This document shows, one piece after another, positions 25,475-34,025 of a stretch of DNA of 37,821 bases. The notes beneath the pieces were generated by a model. The model did not search any database. It was not told the DNA's origin and saw only the letters and a program-made list of their open reading frames with translations. The DNA is from Sphingobacteriia bacterium (lineage in GTDB: Bacteria > Bacteroidota > Bacteroidia > Chitinophagales > Chitinophagaceae): assembly GCA_947460365.1 (NCBI GenBank), contig CANHJH010000007.1, forward strand, positions 1 through 37,821. The letters run 5' to 3'. Position numbers and translations under genes: made by a program. Positions within the stretch are counted from its first letter, which is position 1, and every line of letters begins with the position of its first letter.

Positions 25475-27031
25475 TTAAAATTTTATTTCTTCTTCGTGTT
25501 CATTGAAAAAATGAAACTCAATAATGTGGTAGTTGGTGTTTGACTTAATATTTATTTTAGTGTTGAATTTCCTACTCCACTTTTTAATGGTTGAATTAAA
25601 GAACCAGCCTTTGGTTAAGTGAGAATAAACGATTGGATGAACCATTAAAGTAAGATTCTTGTGTGCATGGCTGGTTAAATAATACAAGCGCTTTTCAATT
25701 TCATCTTCTAATAAAAGGGTAGAGGATATTTTACCGCTGCCATTGCAAACTGGGCAAGACTCAGAAGTATTGATATTTACCTCCGGCCTCATTCGTTGGC
25801 GAGTAACTTGTAATAAACCAAATTTAGAAATAGGAAGAACGGCATGTTTTGCACGGTCGGTTTTCATAAACTCTTCCATGGCTTCTTGTAGTTTCTTTTT
25901 ATTGTCTGGCAGTTTCATGTCAATAAAATCAACTACAATAATTCCACCAATATCTCTTAGCCTAAGCTGACGAGCTATTTCTTCTGCAGCCTCCATATTG
26001 GTTTGTAAGGCATTTTCTTCCTGGTTATTGCTTACACTTTTATAACCGCTATTTACGTCTATTACGTGCAAGGCTTCGGTGTGTTCAATGATTAAGTAGG
26101 CTCCGCTCGGTAAATTAACCGTTTTACCAAAAGAAGATTTTACTTGTTTGGTAATGCCATACTGATCAAATAATGGCAAACCACTACTTTGAAATAAACT
26201 TACTATATCTGTTTTGTCGGGCGCAATTCGTTGTATATAGTTTTGAGTAGCGGTGTACAAACTTTTGTCGTTCACCACCACTTTATTAAAGTCGGCACTC
26301 AACAAATCACGAAGAATGCTGGTCGTTTTAGTCTCTTCGCTTAAAATACGTACTGGAGCAACTGCACCTTTTAAATTAATCTGAATGCTTTTCCAGCTTT
26401 CAATTAATGATAAAAGATCTTGATGCAACTCTGCTGTACTTTTTCCTTCGGCAGCAGTTCTTACTATGATTCCGAAATTTTTAGGGCGAATTGATTCAAC
26501 TATTTTCTGTAAACGCTTACGTTCATCGCCCGAATGAATTTTTTTGGATACGGCAACAATTTCGTTGAAGGGGGTTACTACCACAAATCTACCGGGTAAA
26601 GAAAGTTCGCAGCTTAAACGGGGTCCTTTGGCAGCAATAGGCTCTTTCAGAATTTGAACCAATACATTAGGCTTACCATTTAATACCTCATTTATTTTAC
26701 CTGTTTTTACAATTTCCGGTTCAGTCTGGAATTTAGAAAAATCGAACCCGTTTGGTTCTTTATCGTTCATTGCCAGCTGCGTATATTTAATAATTGAGCG
26801 AACATAAGGACTTAAGTCTGTATAATGTAGAAAGGCATCTTTTTCAAAACCCACATCTACAAATGCAGCATTTAAACCCGGAATGAGTTTTTTTACTTTA
26901 CCAAGATAAAGGTCACCCACAGCAAAATTCATGTCAGAACTTTCGCTATGCAGTTCCACCAGTTTCTTATCTTCCAATAAAGCTATTTCAACACCTGTTG
27001 GGGTTGAGTTTATAATTAATTCTTTGTTCAC
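25475..27031 (-). CDS. rng: Ribonuclease E/G family endoribonuclease
   Basis: This enzyme cleaves single-stranded RNA in rRNA maturation and mRNA decay. The start codon is GTG. An S1-like domain occupies the N-terminus (VGDLYLGKVKKLIPGLNAAFVDVG). The DNase I-like catalytic domain has Asp325 in IDVNSG and Asp368 in VVDFID as metal-binding residues, and the zinc link is Cys426/Cys429 in CPVCNGSG. At 518 residues, without a long C-terminal scaffold, it resembles RNase G more than full RNase E. It is probably monocistronic; the TonB receptor downstream has its own promoter. Confidence 0.93.
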   Translation of the reverse strand: MNKELIINSTPTGVEIALLEDKKLVELHSESSDMNFAVGDLYLGKVKKLIPGLNAAFVDVGFEKDAFLHYTDLSPYVRSIIKYTQLAMNDKEPNGFDFSKFQTEPEIVKTGKINEVLNGKPNVLVQILKEPIAAKGPRLSCELSLPGRFVVVTPFNEIVAVSKKIHSGDERKRLQKIVESIRPKNFGIIVRTAAEGKSTAELHQDLLSLIESWKSIQINLKGAVAPVRILSEETKTTSILRDLLSADFNKVVVNDKSLYTATQNYIQRIAPDKTDIVSLFQSSGLPLFDQYGITKQVKSSFGKTVNLPSGAYLIIEHTEALHVIDVNSGYKSVSNNQEENALQTNMEAAEEIARQLRLRDIGGIIVVDFIDMKLPDNKKKLQEAMEEFMKTDRAKHAVLPISKFGLLQVTRQRMRPEVNINTSESCPVCNGSGKISSTLLLEDEIEKRLYYLTSHAHKNLTLMVHPIVYSHLTKGWFFNSTIKKWSRKFNTKINIKSNTNYHIIEFHFFNEHEEEIKF

Positions 27032-27049
27032 TTAAGCAACTTTAAAATA

Positions 27050-27074
27050 CAAATATACCGCCCGGATAGCGGGC
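27050..27074 (-). promoter_or_regulatory. Promoter and GC-rich inverted repeat upstream of the RNase gene
   Basis: On the minus strand TATATTTG (27057-27050) is a perfect -7 element only 18 bases from the GTG start, giving a very short leader. Immediately upstream, GCCCG (27060-27064) and CGGGC (27070-27074) form an inverted repeat overlapping the promoter. This could be an operator. No -33 TTG was found. Confidence 0.4.
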
Positions 27075-27177
27075 AGTGTCTATCTACTTAAACTATAAAT
27101 CATCGCTGAACGGTAAGGAAGGAGGAATGATAAAGTTGCAATGGGAAGGGTGCAGCGATAGTATGTAGATAAGTATT

Positions 27178-27209
27178 ACAAGCACTGTAATTTTATATAC
27201 AGTGCTTGT
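27178..27209 (-). terminator. Hairpin downstream of the small basic gene
   Basis: A perfect 12-bp stem (27178-27189 with 27198-27209) around an eight-base loop lies 25 bases after the small gene on the minus strand. The T tail is weak in that direction (AATACTT), so termination is likely but not certain. Confidence 0.55.
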
Positions 27210-27233
27210 AAAATATGTTCAATAGAAACAGAA

Positions 27234-27329
27234 CTATTTATTCTTTTTCTTATGACGATTCTTTCTTAAACGTTTTTTTCTTTTGTGTGTAGCGATTTTA
27301 TGACGCTTTCTCTTTTTACCACAAGGCAT
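27234..27329 (-). CDS. 31-residue very basic protein, AURKAIP1/COX24 (mS38-like) type
   Basis: The 31 residues read MPCGKKRKRHK, IATHKRKKRL, RKNRHKKKNK, ending at TAG. About 60% of residues are Lys or Arg. The length and the HK(I/M)xTHKRKKRLRKNRHK pattern match the small COX24/AURKAIP1-like proteins common in Bacteroidota, relatives of mitochondrial ribosomal protein mS38 and of small bacterial ribosomal proteins. A ribosomal role is the best guess, from family knowledge only. It starts 31 bases after the TPR gene stop and is followed by a hairpin, which suggests it is the last gene of an HU-TPR-small gene unit. Its size puts it below the usual gene-calling cutoff. Confidence 0.8.
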   Translation of the reverse strand: MPCGKKRKRHKIATHKRKKRLRKNRHKKKNK

Positions 27330-27360
27330 ACCAAGATATTTTATATAGTTAAAAAATAAT

Positions 27361-28215
27361 TTATTTTTTTAATTCCTCAATTCTTTTGGTCAATTCGGCT
27401 TTTGCTTCGGGGATATTTACCAGTTGCTTTGCCTTTTCATAATAAACAATTGCATTGGCTTTGTCTCCCTTTAAATCAAATGATTCTGCAATATGAAATA
27501 CTGCTTCCACATTGGTTGGATCTACCTTTAAAACAGCTTGAAAACGTTCAATTGCTTTATCGTATTGACCACTTTTTTTGCCTCCTAACCCTAAAACCAT
27601 CTGTCCATATACATTTCCCGGATCCTTTTTAACCACTTCTCTGATGGGTAAAATACCCTCCATTGGGTTGTTGCTGAGGTTCCCAAAAATGTAACAAGCA
27701 CCTAATCCAATCTTGCTGGAATCGTTAGCAGGATTGATTTTCAATGATTTTTCTAAAAGAACTTTTGCGTTGCTAGCCAACCAGTTTTGCATGGTGGGCT
27801 CCCCTGTTGCCATTAGTCTGTTTAAAAACAATCGGGCGGCAAAGGTGAGGCTTTTTTCAGAATTTTCCAACTTCGCAGCCTCAGAAGTATAATAAGCGTA
27901 TGGTTCGAAGAGTTGACCACTATCTTTCCAGAATCTGGCTAATTGATGAAATACGTGTATTTGTTGGTCTTTATCGTCTGTTTTAGCTACTGATTCCTCT
28001 AAATTATTAAGTCGTTGAACTTGTTCCGGCTTTAATTTAGCATAAGCTTCTGCCAAAATATTTTTCTTAAAATCTATCTTTTCTGGGGCATGATCATGAC
28101 CATCATCAGCCGAATGCGCAGAATTTGATTTAAGGGGTATGGTTCTACCTCCAACATACAATCCTACACAAGCCAATACCGATAGGGCAATAATTATATA
28201 ATGCTGCTTTTTCAC
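27361..28215 (-). CDS. Membrane-anchored TPR-repeat protein
   Basis: A single N-terminal hydrophobic segment (about residues 6-23) anchors a soluble domain outside the cytoplasmic membrane. A short His/Asp cluster follows (His34, His40, His42). The rest is helical with TPR repeats, the clearest near the C-terminus (YDKAIERFQAVLKVDPTN and KANAIVYYEKAKQL). TPR proteins are scaffolds; a partner is not evident. The gene is 27 bases downstream of the HU gene and 31 bases upstream of the small basic gene. It is 284 residues long. Confidence 0.8.
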   Translation of the reverse strand: MKKQHYIIIALSVLACVGLYVGGRTIPLKSNSAHSADDGHDHAPEKIDFKKNILAEAYAKLKPEQVQRLNNLEESVAKTDDKDQQIHVFHQLARFWKDSGQLFEPYAYYTSEAAKLENSEKSLTFAARLFLNRLMATGEPTMQNWLASNAKVLLEKSLKINPANDSSKIGLGACYIFGNLSNNPMEGILPIREVVKKDPGNVYGQMVLGLGGKKSGQYDKAIERFQAVLKVDPTNVEAVFHIAESFDLKGDKANAIVYYEKAKQLVNIPEAKAELTKRIEELKK

Positions 28216-28242
28216 TTTGAATTTGCTTTTGGCAAAGGTAGC

Positions 28243-28527
28243 TTACTTGTGCTTGCTTTTTACTTCACTTACAAATTCTTTTGCAGGTTTAAATGCAGGT
28301 ATAAAATGCTCGGGAATTTCTACGGCAATATTTTTTTTAATATTTCGTCCGATTTTAGCCGCCCTTTTCTTTGTTATAAAGCTGCCGAAACCACGGATAT
28401 AGATGTTTTGTCCTTGTGAAAGACTTTCTTTTACCTCTTTAAACATGGTTTCTAACGTCACCAAAACATCTACTTTTGGAATACCGGTTTTTTCTGAGAT
28501 GTTATTGATGAGATCTGATTTTCTCAT
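28243..28527 (-). CDS. HU/IHF-family DNA-binding protein
   Basis: This 94-residue protein bends DNA and helps shape the nucleoid. It has the helical dimerisation part (MRKSDLINNISEKTGIP), the GFGSF turn near residues 46-50, and the beta-arm region with basic residues ending in an FKPAKEF segment. The length and composition are typical of HU-family proteins; HU versus IHF cannot be decided by eye. It is divergent from mutY, with 169 bases between, and heads a likely operon with the TPR gene. Confidence 0.93.
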   Translation of the reverse strand: MRKSDLINNISEKTGIPKVDVLVTLETMFKEVKESLSQGQNIYIRGFGSFITKKRAAKIGRNIKKNIAVEIPEHFIPAFKPAKEFVSEVKSKHK

Positions 28528-28575
28528 TTGATATGGTTTTGAATGGTTTCTACGGATTAAAGTAAATCAAAAAGA

Positions 28576-28609
28576 TTGAATTATACAAAAAAATATATGA
28601 CTAATTTTG
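28576..28609 (+). promoter_or_regulatory. Bacteroidota-type promoter for mutY
   Basis: TTG at 28576-28578 and TAATTTTG at 28602-28609 are separated by 23 bases, at the upper end of the accepted range. The leader to the TTG start would be about 80 bases. I found no equally clear promoter for the divergent HU gene. Confidence 0.55.
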
Positions 28610-28696
28610 TGAATTTATATATAATTACACAAATCATTCAATTAGTTACAATTATAAAAATCATACAATATATCCAATAACCCTATTTTTTATATC

Positions 28697-29797
28697 TTGA
28701 AAAAAGTACCCTCTAATATCCAATTTTTGCAAAACGATGCATTACAAACATCATTTACCAATGTATTAATGCAATGGAATAAAACCCATAACAAACGTAC
28801 AATGCCATGGAAGGGTGAAAAAGACCCATATAAAATTTGGCTGAGTGAAGTAATGCTGCAACAAACCCGGGTTGAACAAGGTTGGCCATATTTTAGTAGG
28901 TTTATAGAACATTTTCCTACCATCATTCATTTAGCCAATGCTAAAGACGAGGCTGTATTTAAATTGTGGGAAGGTTTAGGATATTACAGCAGGTGTAGAA
29001 ATTTGCTTTTTACAGCTCGTTACATTGCTTTTGAATTAGGCGGACAATTCCCGCACACTTATGATGAATTAATTAAGTTAAAAGGCGTGGGGCCTTATTC
29101 GGCAGCTGCAATTGCTTCTTTTGCTTATAATTTGCCATACGCCGTGGTAGATGGGAATGTGTATAGGGTTATTGCTCGTTATTTGGGTATAAATGAACCA
29201 ACAGATACCAATATCGGTAAAAAATTATTTAGTGAATTCGCCAATCAGTTAATCAATAGAAAGCAGCCGGGAACTTATAATCAGGCGATTATGGATTTTG
29301 GAGCAACCATCTGTAAACCTGCTCTACCCTTGTGTGCCAGCTGTCCGTTACAGCATACCTGCAAGGCACTTAAAGCAGGCGTTGTTCATCAATTACCGGT
29401 AAAATTAAAAAGCATTCAACGCAAAAACAGGTGGATGTATTATTTTGTCTTTACCCATCAAAAAAAGATCGGGATATTACAAAGAAGCAACAAAGATATC
29501 TGGCAAGACTTACATGAGTTTTATCTGGTTGAATCCAATAATATGATAACCTGGAATGCCCAATCCATCAAACAATGGGTAAAAGACCAGCTAAATATTA
29601 TTGAATTTGACATAGCAAAAATTTCGGCTATGCGTAAACAGCAACTAACTCATCAGCAAATTAACGGCCAATTTATTCATATAGCTATCGATAAAATACC
29701 GGAGGCTTTGCAAGGCCTTAAGTGGGTTAATCATCAACAAATTAGCCAATTAGCATTTCCCCGGTTTATAACTGCATATTTTGAGGAAGAAGGTTAG
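28697..29797 (+). CDS. mutY: A/G-specific adenine glycosylase MutY
   Basis: MutY removes adenine mispaired with 8-oxoguanine. Catalytic Glu51 lies in LSEVMLQQTR. The helix-hairpin-helix LKGVGPYSAAAI leads to Asp152 in VVDGNV, and the [4Fe-4S] loop is Cys206, Cys213, Cys216, Cys222 (C-X6-C-X2-C-X5-C). A C-terminal NUDIX-like domain follows from about residue 240, for recognition of the oxidised guanine. The start codon is TTG; no better in-frame start lies upstream, and the next ATG (residue 25) would cut into the first helix. gldE follows 106 bases downstream with its own promoter. Confidence 0.95.
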   Translation: MKKVPSNIQFLQNDALQTSFTNVLMQWNKTHNKRTMPWKGEKDPYKIWLSEVMLQQTRVEQGWPYFSRFIEHFPTIIHLANAKDEAVFKLWEGLGYYSRCRNLLFTARYIAFELGGQFPHTYDELIKLKGVGPYSAAAIASFAYNLPYAVVDGNVYRVIARYLGINEPTDTNIGKKLFSEFANQLINRKQPGTYNQAIMDFGATICKPALPLCASCPLQHTCKALKAGVVHQLPVKLKSIQRKNRWMYYFVFTHQKKIGILQRSNKDIWQDLHEFYLVESNNMITWNAQSIKQWVKDQLNIIEFDIAKISAMRKQQLTHQQINGQFIHIAIDKIPEALQGLKWVNHQQISQLAFPRFITAYFEEEG

Positions 29798-29837
29798 TGC
29801 ATGGTATTTTTAAATGATTTACTTTTACATCACAGGT

Positions 29838-29871
29838 TTGTTTTAAATTATATTAATAAATAATAATTTTG
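29838..29871 (+). promoter_or_regulatory. Bacteroidota-type promoter for gldE
   Basis: TTG at 29838-29840 and TAATTTTG at 29864-29871 are separated by 23 bases. Transcription should start near 29878, about 26 bases before the TTG start codon. It gives gldE-gldD a promoter separate from mutY. Confidence 0.55.
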
Positions 29872-29903
29872 TACAATCTATTGTTTAACTAAAATACCCA
29901 ACT

Positions 29904-31247
29904 TTGGATTACCACTCGGTTCATGAATTTATTCCCTCCATTCAATTATTAGCTGTAAGAGCGCAGAGTACTTCATTATTAATGATTGTATTGATGCTGC
30001 TAATTTTTCTTTCCTTTGTGCTATCCGGCGCAGAAGTGGCATTTTTCTCTTTAACGCATAAAGACATTAATTTATTAAGAACAAAGCAACAGCCTTCTTA
30101 TCAGCGTATTGTTGATTTGGTGGAAGAACCTAAAATTTTATTGGGCTCGTTATTGATTTCCAACAGCTTTATTAATATTTCTATCATTATCATCTCTAAT
30201 TTTTTAATCGATAACCTATTTGATTTTGAACAGTTTAATGCGGTTTGGGTTGAATTTGTAATTAAAGTGGTAGCAGTTTCATTTGTGCTGGTATTAGTTG
30301 GGGAAGTAATGCCTAAAGTAATGGCTACTCAAAATAACATCCGTTTTGCCAAAGATTTTGGGGGTATTATTCATGCTATTGTTTACCTAACTTCCAGACT
30401 AAGCAAGCGTCTGGTTAAATACTCTGATATTATTGAATCAAAACTTAATAGCAACTCAAACGGTTCCTATAGTTTGCAGGAATTAGATCATGCCATTGAT
30501 ATTACTTCAGAAAATACAGCTTCTGAAAAAGAAAAAAATATTTTAAAAGGAATAGTGAAGTTTGGAAATATTACAGTGAAGCAAATCATGACTACCCGCG
30601 TAGATGTGCATGGGGTAGATGCAGAAACAAAATTTCATGAACTGTTGAACATCGTGAAGGAAATGCATTACAGCAGATTCCCCATTTTTAAAGAAGGACT
30701 CGATAATGTGGTAGGAATAATGCATACCAAAGATTTACTTCCATATTTGAACCATCCAGATGATTTTAATTGGCACGATTTATTCAGAGCGCCTTATTTT
30801 GTTCATGAGCAAAAATTGATTGATGATTTATTGAATGAGTTTCAATCTAAACGAATACATTTTGCAATTGTAGTAGATGAGTTTGGTGGTACAAGCGGTA
30901 TTGTTACCCTCGAAGATATTTTGGAAGAAATTATTGGAGACATCAAAGATGAATTTGATGATGAAGATGCAGGTTATAAAAGGATTGATGAACATACGGT
31001 AATTTTTGAAGGCAAAACAATGATTAATGATGTATGCAAGGTTATGGGCGTTGGTTTAAATACATTTGAAGAAGTAAAGGGAGAGAGTGAATCCTTAGCA
31101 GGAATGGTGTTGGAAATAGCGGGGGAAATTCCTTTAGTAAGTTCAGTTATCACCGCCGGAGATTTTGAGTTTACTGTAATGGAATTAGAGCGCAATAGAA
31201 TTAATAAAATAAAAGTAACTATTAAGGATAAGAGAAAAGAAGATTAA
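29904..31247 (+). CDS. gldE: Gliding motility-associated protein GldE (CorC/CNNM-type membrane protein)
   Basis: GldE belongs to the DUF21/CBS transporter-like family and is tied to gliding and type IX secretion in Bacteroidota. The N-terminus has hydrophobic segments near residues 24-50, 78-98 and 108-135 (DUF21 domain). A tandem CBS pair follows (about 205-330, including IMTTRVDVHGVD and GGTSGIVTLEDILEEIIGDI), then the CorC/HlyC C-terminal domain. The start codon is TTG. gldD follows after 36 bases. The single-stranded-DNA-binding gene often found between mutY and gldE is absent. Confidence 0.9.
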   Translation: MDYHSVHEFIPSIQLLAVRAQSTSLLMIVLMLLIFLSFVLSGAEVAFFSLTHKDINLLRTKQQPSYQRIVDLVEEPKILLGSLLISNSFINISIIIISNFLIDNLFDFEQFNAVWVEFVIKVVAVSFVLVLVGEVMPKVMATQNNIRFAKDFGGIIHAIVYLTSRLSKRLVKYSDIIESKLNSNSNGSYSLQELDHAIDITSENTASEKEKNILKGIVKFGNITVKQIMTTRVDVHGVDAETKFHELLNIVKEMHYSRFPIFKEGLDNVVGIMHTKDLLPYLNHPDDFNWHDLFRAPYFVHEQKLIDDLLNEFQSKRIHFAIVVDEFGGTSGIVTLEDILEEIIGDIKDEFDDEDAGYKRIDEHTVIFEGKTMINDVCKVMGVGLNTFEEVKGESESLAGMVLEIAGEIPLVSSVITAGDFEFTVMELERNRINKIKVTIKDKRKED

Positions 31248-31283
31248 ATCTTTTTTCTTGTCGATAGTAAAACCAATCTATTT

Positions 31284-31895
31284 ATGTTATTGAATTGGGT
31301 AAAAAATATTGTTGCATGTGGAGTAATTTTAATCATAGCTGGTATGATGTATGCATGCAACAGTGCCTATACACCCAAGCCAACCGGTTATTTCAACATT
31401 GCATTTCCTGAGAAAAAGTATCAGGTATTTAGTCAGCCTGGGTATCCTTATTCGTTTGAATATCCGGTATATGCAACGGTGGTAAAAGACAGTGCTTTTT
31501 TTGGAGCGGCAACAGAAAATCCATGGTGGATTAATATTGATTTCCCTCAGTTTAATGGAAGGATATATGTGAGTTATAAGGATATTGGAAAAAATAAATT
31601 TGATACACTCATTAAACATGCATTTACCTTAACTGGTAAACATACATCTAAGGCCTATTCTATTGAAGACTCTTTAATTAATACGCCGAATAATGTGCAT
31701 GGGATGTTTTTTTTAGTAGGTGGAGATGTTGCTACGGCTAATCAATTTTTTTTAACAGATACCACCAAACACTTTCTCCGTGGGGCATTGTATTTTGATG
31801 CGACCCCTAATGAAGACTCATTGGGAATAGTGAATAAGTTCTTAATTGAAGATGTGCGACATTTGATTAATACGTTTAAATGGCAAAAAAAATAA
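31284..31895 (+). CDS. gldD: Gliding motility lipoprotein GldD
   Basis: GldD is a membrane lipoprotein needed for gliding in Flavobacterium johnsoniae. Here a hydrophobic N-terminus ends at Cys25 in MMYACNS, a weak lipobox. The mature chain has the typical opening PKPTGYFNIAFPEKKY and a WWINIDFPQFNGRIYVSY block. At 203 residues it has family length. It is the second gene after gldE, which supports the call. Confidence 0.9.
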   Translation: MLLNWVKNIVACGVILIIAGMMYACNSAYTPKPTGYFNIAFPEKKYQVFSQPGYPYSFEYPVYATVVKDSAFFGAATENPWWINIDFPQFNGRIYVSYKDIGKNKFDTLIKHAFTLTGKHTSKAYSIEDSLINTPNNVHGMFFLVGGDVATANQFFLTDTTKHFLRGALYFDATPNEDSLGIVNKFLIEDVRHLINTFKWQKK

Positions 31896-31962
31896 TAAAC
31901 ATTTTTGACTAATTGAATCAAGTGATCAACTAAATTATAAAAGCGAAAATTTAAAACCGGCG

Positions 31963-32547
31963 ATGATAGCAATTGATAATATTTTAATTAGTGATGAAGT
32001 AATAGAAGAACAATTTGTTTGCGATTTAAATAAATGCAAAGGAGGATGTTGTGAAGATGGAGATGCAGGTGCTCCAATGGAAAAGTGGGAAATGAAGAAG
32101 TTAGATGAATACTATGAGGTCATTAAACCATATATGACTCCCGAAGGTATTGCAGAAGTAAAGCGGGGTGGTAAATATGTTTTTGATCAGGAGTTTGGTT
32201 GGGTAACGCCCACAATAAATGGGGCCATTTGCGCTTACGGATTTAAAGACGAACAAGGTATTATTAAATGTGGCATTGAACAGGCGTATAATGATGGCAA
32301 ATTGGATTGGAAAAAGCCGGTGAGTTGTCATTTATTCCCCATTCTTGTAAGAAAAAGCAAACGAGATCCGGATGTAGAATATGTTAATTATCAGCCTCGT
32401 GAGGATCTATGCAAAAGTGGTTGTAAATTGGGAAAAAAATTGAAGGTTCCCGTTTATGTTTTTTTAAAGGACGCATTGATTAGAAAATATGGGGAGGAAT
32501 TTTATAATACCTTATCTGCTACTGCTGAGCAGATCAATAAAAAATAA
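31963..32547 (+). CDS. DUF3109-family cysteine-rich protein
   Basis: The family has no assigned reaction; its cysteine pattern suggests a bound metal or cluster. Visible cysteines include Cys20, Cys25, Cys29, Cys30 (VCDLNKCKGGCCEDGD), one in AICAYG, one in IKCGIEQA, one in VSCHLFP and two in CKSGCKLG. The PVSCHLFPI block is typical of the family. It lacks a signal peptide. lutB begins 11 bases after its stop, suggesting cotranscription. Confidence 0.85.
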   Translation: MIAIDNILISDEVIEEQFVCDLNKCKGGCCEDGDAGAPMEKWEMKKLDEYYEVIKPYMTPEGIAEVKRGGKYVFDQEFGWVTPTINGAICAYGFKDEQGIIKCGIEQAYNDGKLDWKKPVSCHLFPILVRKSKRDPDVEYVNYQPREDLCKSGCKLGKKLKVPVYVFLKDALIRKYGEEFYNTLSATAEQINKK

Positions 32548-32558
32548 AACATTAAACA

Positions 32559-33932
32559 ATGAATAATACTGCTGCATCATTTATTGCTAAGAGTACTATA
32601 AAAGCTGCCGATTTAGAACACAGAAGAAAAATAAACTTTAATATTGGCAAGTATAATGCTGCTGTCATTGAAGGGAAAAAACAATTTCCTGATTTAATGC
32701 AGACCAGAGAGGTTGCGAAAAATAAAAAGTGGAATGCAATAGAAAATCTGGATGTATATCTGGAGGAATTTGAGCAAAAAATTACAGCGAGGGGTGCAAA
32801 GGTACTTTGGGCCGAAAATGCAGAACAGGCAAGAGATTATATTGGAAAAATATGTAGCGACCGAAATTGTAAAACATTGGTAAAAAGCAAGAGTATGGTT
32901 ACGGAAGAAATTCATCTGAACCCATACCTGGAAGAACGTGGAATAGAAAGTGTAGAAACCGATTTGGGTGAATACATTCAACAACTAGATGGTGAGCCTC
33001 CCTATCATATTGTAACCCCTGCCATGCATAAAAGCAAGGAAGACGTAGCTCGTTTATTTGCCAATAAGCTGGGAACCCCAGCAGGGTTAACGCCTGAAGA
33101 ATTAACATTGGTGGCAAGAAAAAAATTAAGAGAAAAATATGTGGAGGCAGAAGTTGGGGTTACAGGCGGCAACTTTATTTTACCCGATATTGGCGGAATT
33201 GCGATTACTGAAAATGAGGGGAATGCACGATTAAGTTGTGCCTGGCCTAAAACACATATTGTAGTAGTAGGAATAGAAAAAGTAATTCCATCGGTGAACG
33301 ATTTGCCGATGTTTTGGCCATTATTAGCCACATACGGAACCGGACAGAAAGTTACAGTATATAATTCCATTATATCCGGACCACGTCAGCCAAATGAAAC
33401 AGATGGGCCAGAAGAAATGTTTGTTATTTTATTAGATAATGGCAGAACCAATATGTTGGCCAGTCCAAAAGCAAGAGAGGCCTTATATTGTATTAGATGT
33501 GGCTCATGTTTAAATGCTTGTCCTGTTTATAAAAATATTGGAGGACACTCATACGAAACTACTTACAGTGGTCCTATTGGCAAAGTAATTACACCTTATT
33601 TGAAAGGGCTGGACGAATACAAACATTTAAGTTATGCCTCTTCATTATGCGGTAACTGTACAGAAGTTTGTCCGGTTAAAATCAATTTGCATGAGTTATT
33701 ACTCGATAACCGACATGAAGCAGTTAAAGAGGGCGACAGCAGTTTAGCAGAACGAATTGCCTGGAAAGCCTGGAAAACGGCGAGTTTAAACAGAGCTTTA
33801 TTAAATACCGGAAATGGCAAACTGAAAAATTGGATTGTAAATAAAGTATTTAAAGGTTGGACAGCACACCGATCTGAGCTTGATTTTAGCAGTAAAACAT
33901 TTAATGAAATGTGGAAGGAGAGAAATGGGTAG
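32559..33932 (+). CDS. lutB: Iron-sulfur lactate-utilisation-type protein LutB
   Basis: LutB is part of the LutABC L-lactate oxidation complex. It has an N-terminal LutB/C-type domain and two ferredoxin-like cluster motifs: Cys311/314/317/321 (CIRCGSCLNACP) and Cys364/367/371 (CGNCTEVCPV). At 457 residues it is of normal length. Neither lutA nor lutC lies beside it in this window, so the other subunits must be elsewhere or the protein has a separate role. It follows the DUF3109 gene by 11 bases. Confidence 0.88.
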   Translation: MNNTAASFIAKSTIKAADLEHRRKINFNIGKYNAAVIEGKKQFPDLMQTREVAKNKKWNAIENLDVYLEEFEQKITARGAKVLWAENAEQARDYIGKICSDRNCKTLVKSKSMVTEEIHLNPYLEERGIESVETDLGEYIQQLDGEPPYHIVTPAMHKSKEDVARLFANKLGTPAGLTPEELTLVARKKLREKYVEAEVGVTGGNFILPDIGGIAITENEGNARLSCAWPKTHIVVVGIEKVIPSVNDLPMFWPLLATYGTGQKVTVYNSIISGPRQPNETDGPEEMFVILLDNGRTNMLASPKAREALYCIRCGSCLNACPVYKNIGGHSYETTYSGPIGKVITPYLKGLDEYKHLSYASSLCGNCTEVCPVKINLHELLLDNRHEAVKEGDSSLAERIAWKAWKTASLNRALLNTGNGKLKNWIVNKVFKGWTAHRSELDFSSKTFNEMWKERNG

Positions 33933-34025
33933 TCAGTAAAATAGGCGCATGTTTTATAAGGGAAAATCTTACCAATCATGCAGGATACTTGGTTATTGAA
34001 TCATTAAAATTGAAAAATAAATAGT

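Noticed and set aside
27178-27209. A small regulatory RNA at the strong hairpin
   Set aside because: No promoter was found that would make a separate transcript, and the hairpin sits where a terminator for the small basic gene is expected.
33005-33370. 121-codon open frame on the minus strand, opposite lutB
   Set aside because: It lies inside an intact lutB frame with conserved motifs; it has no promoter or family match that I can see.
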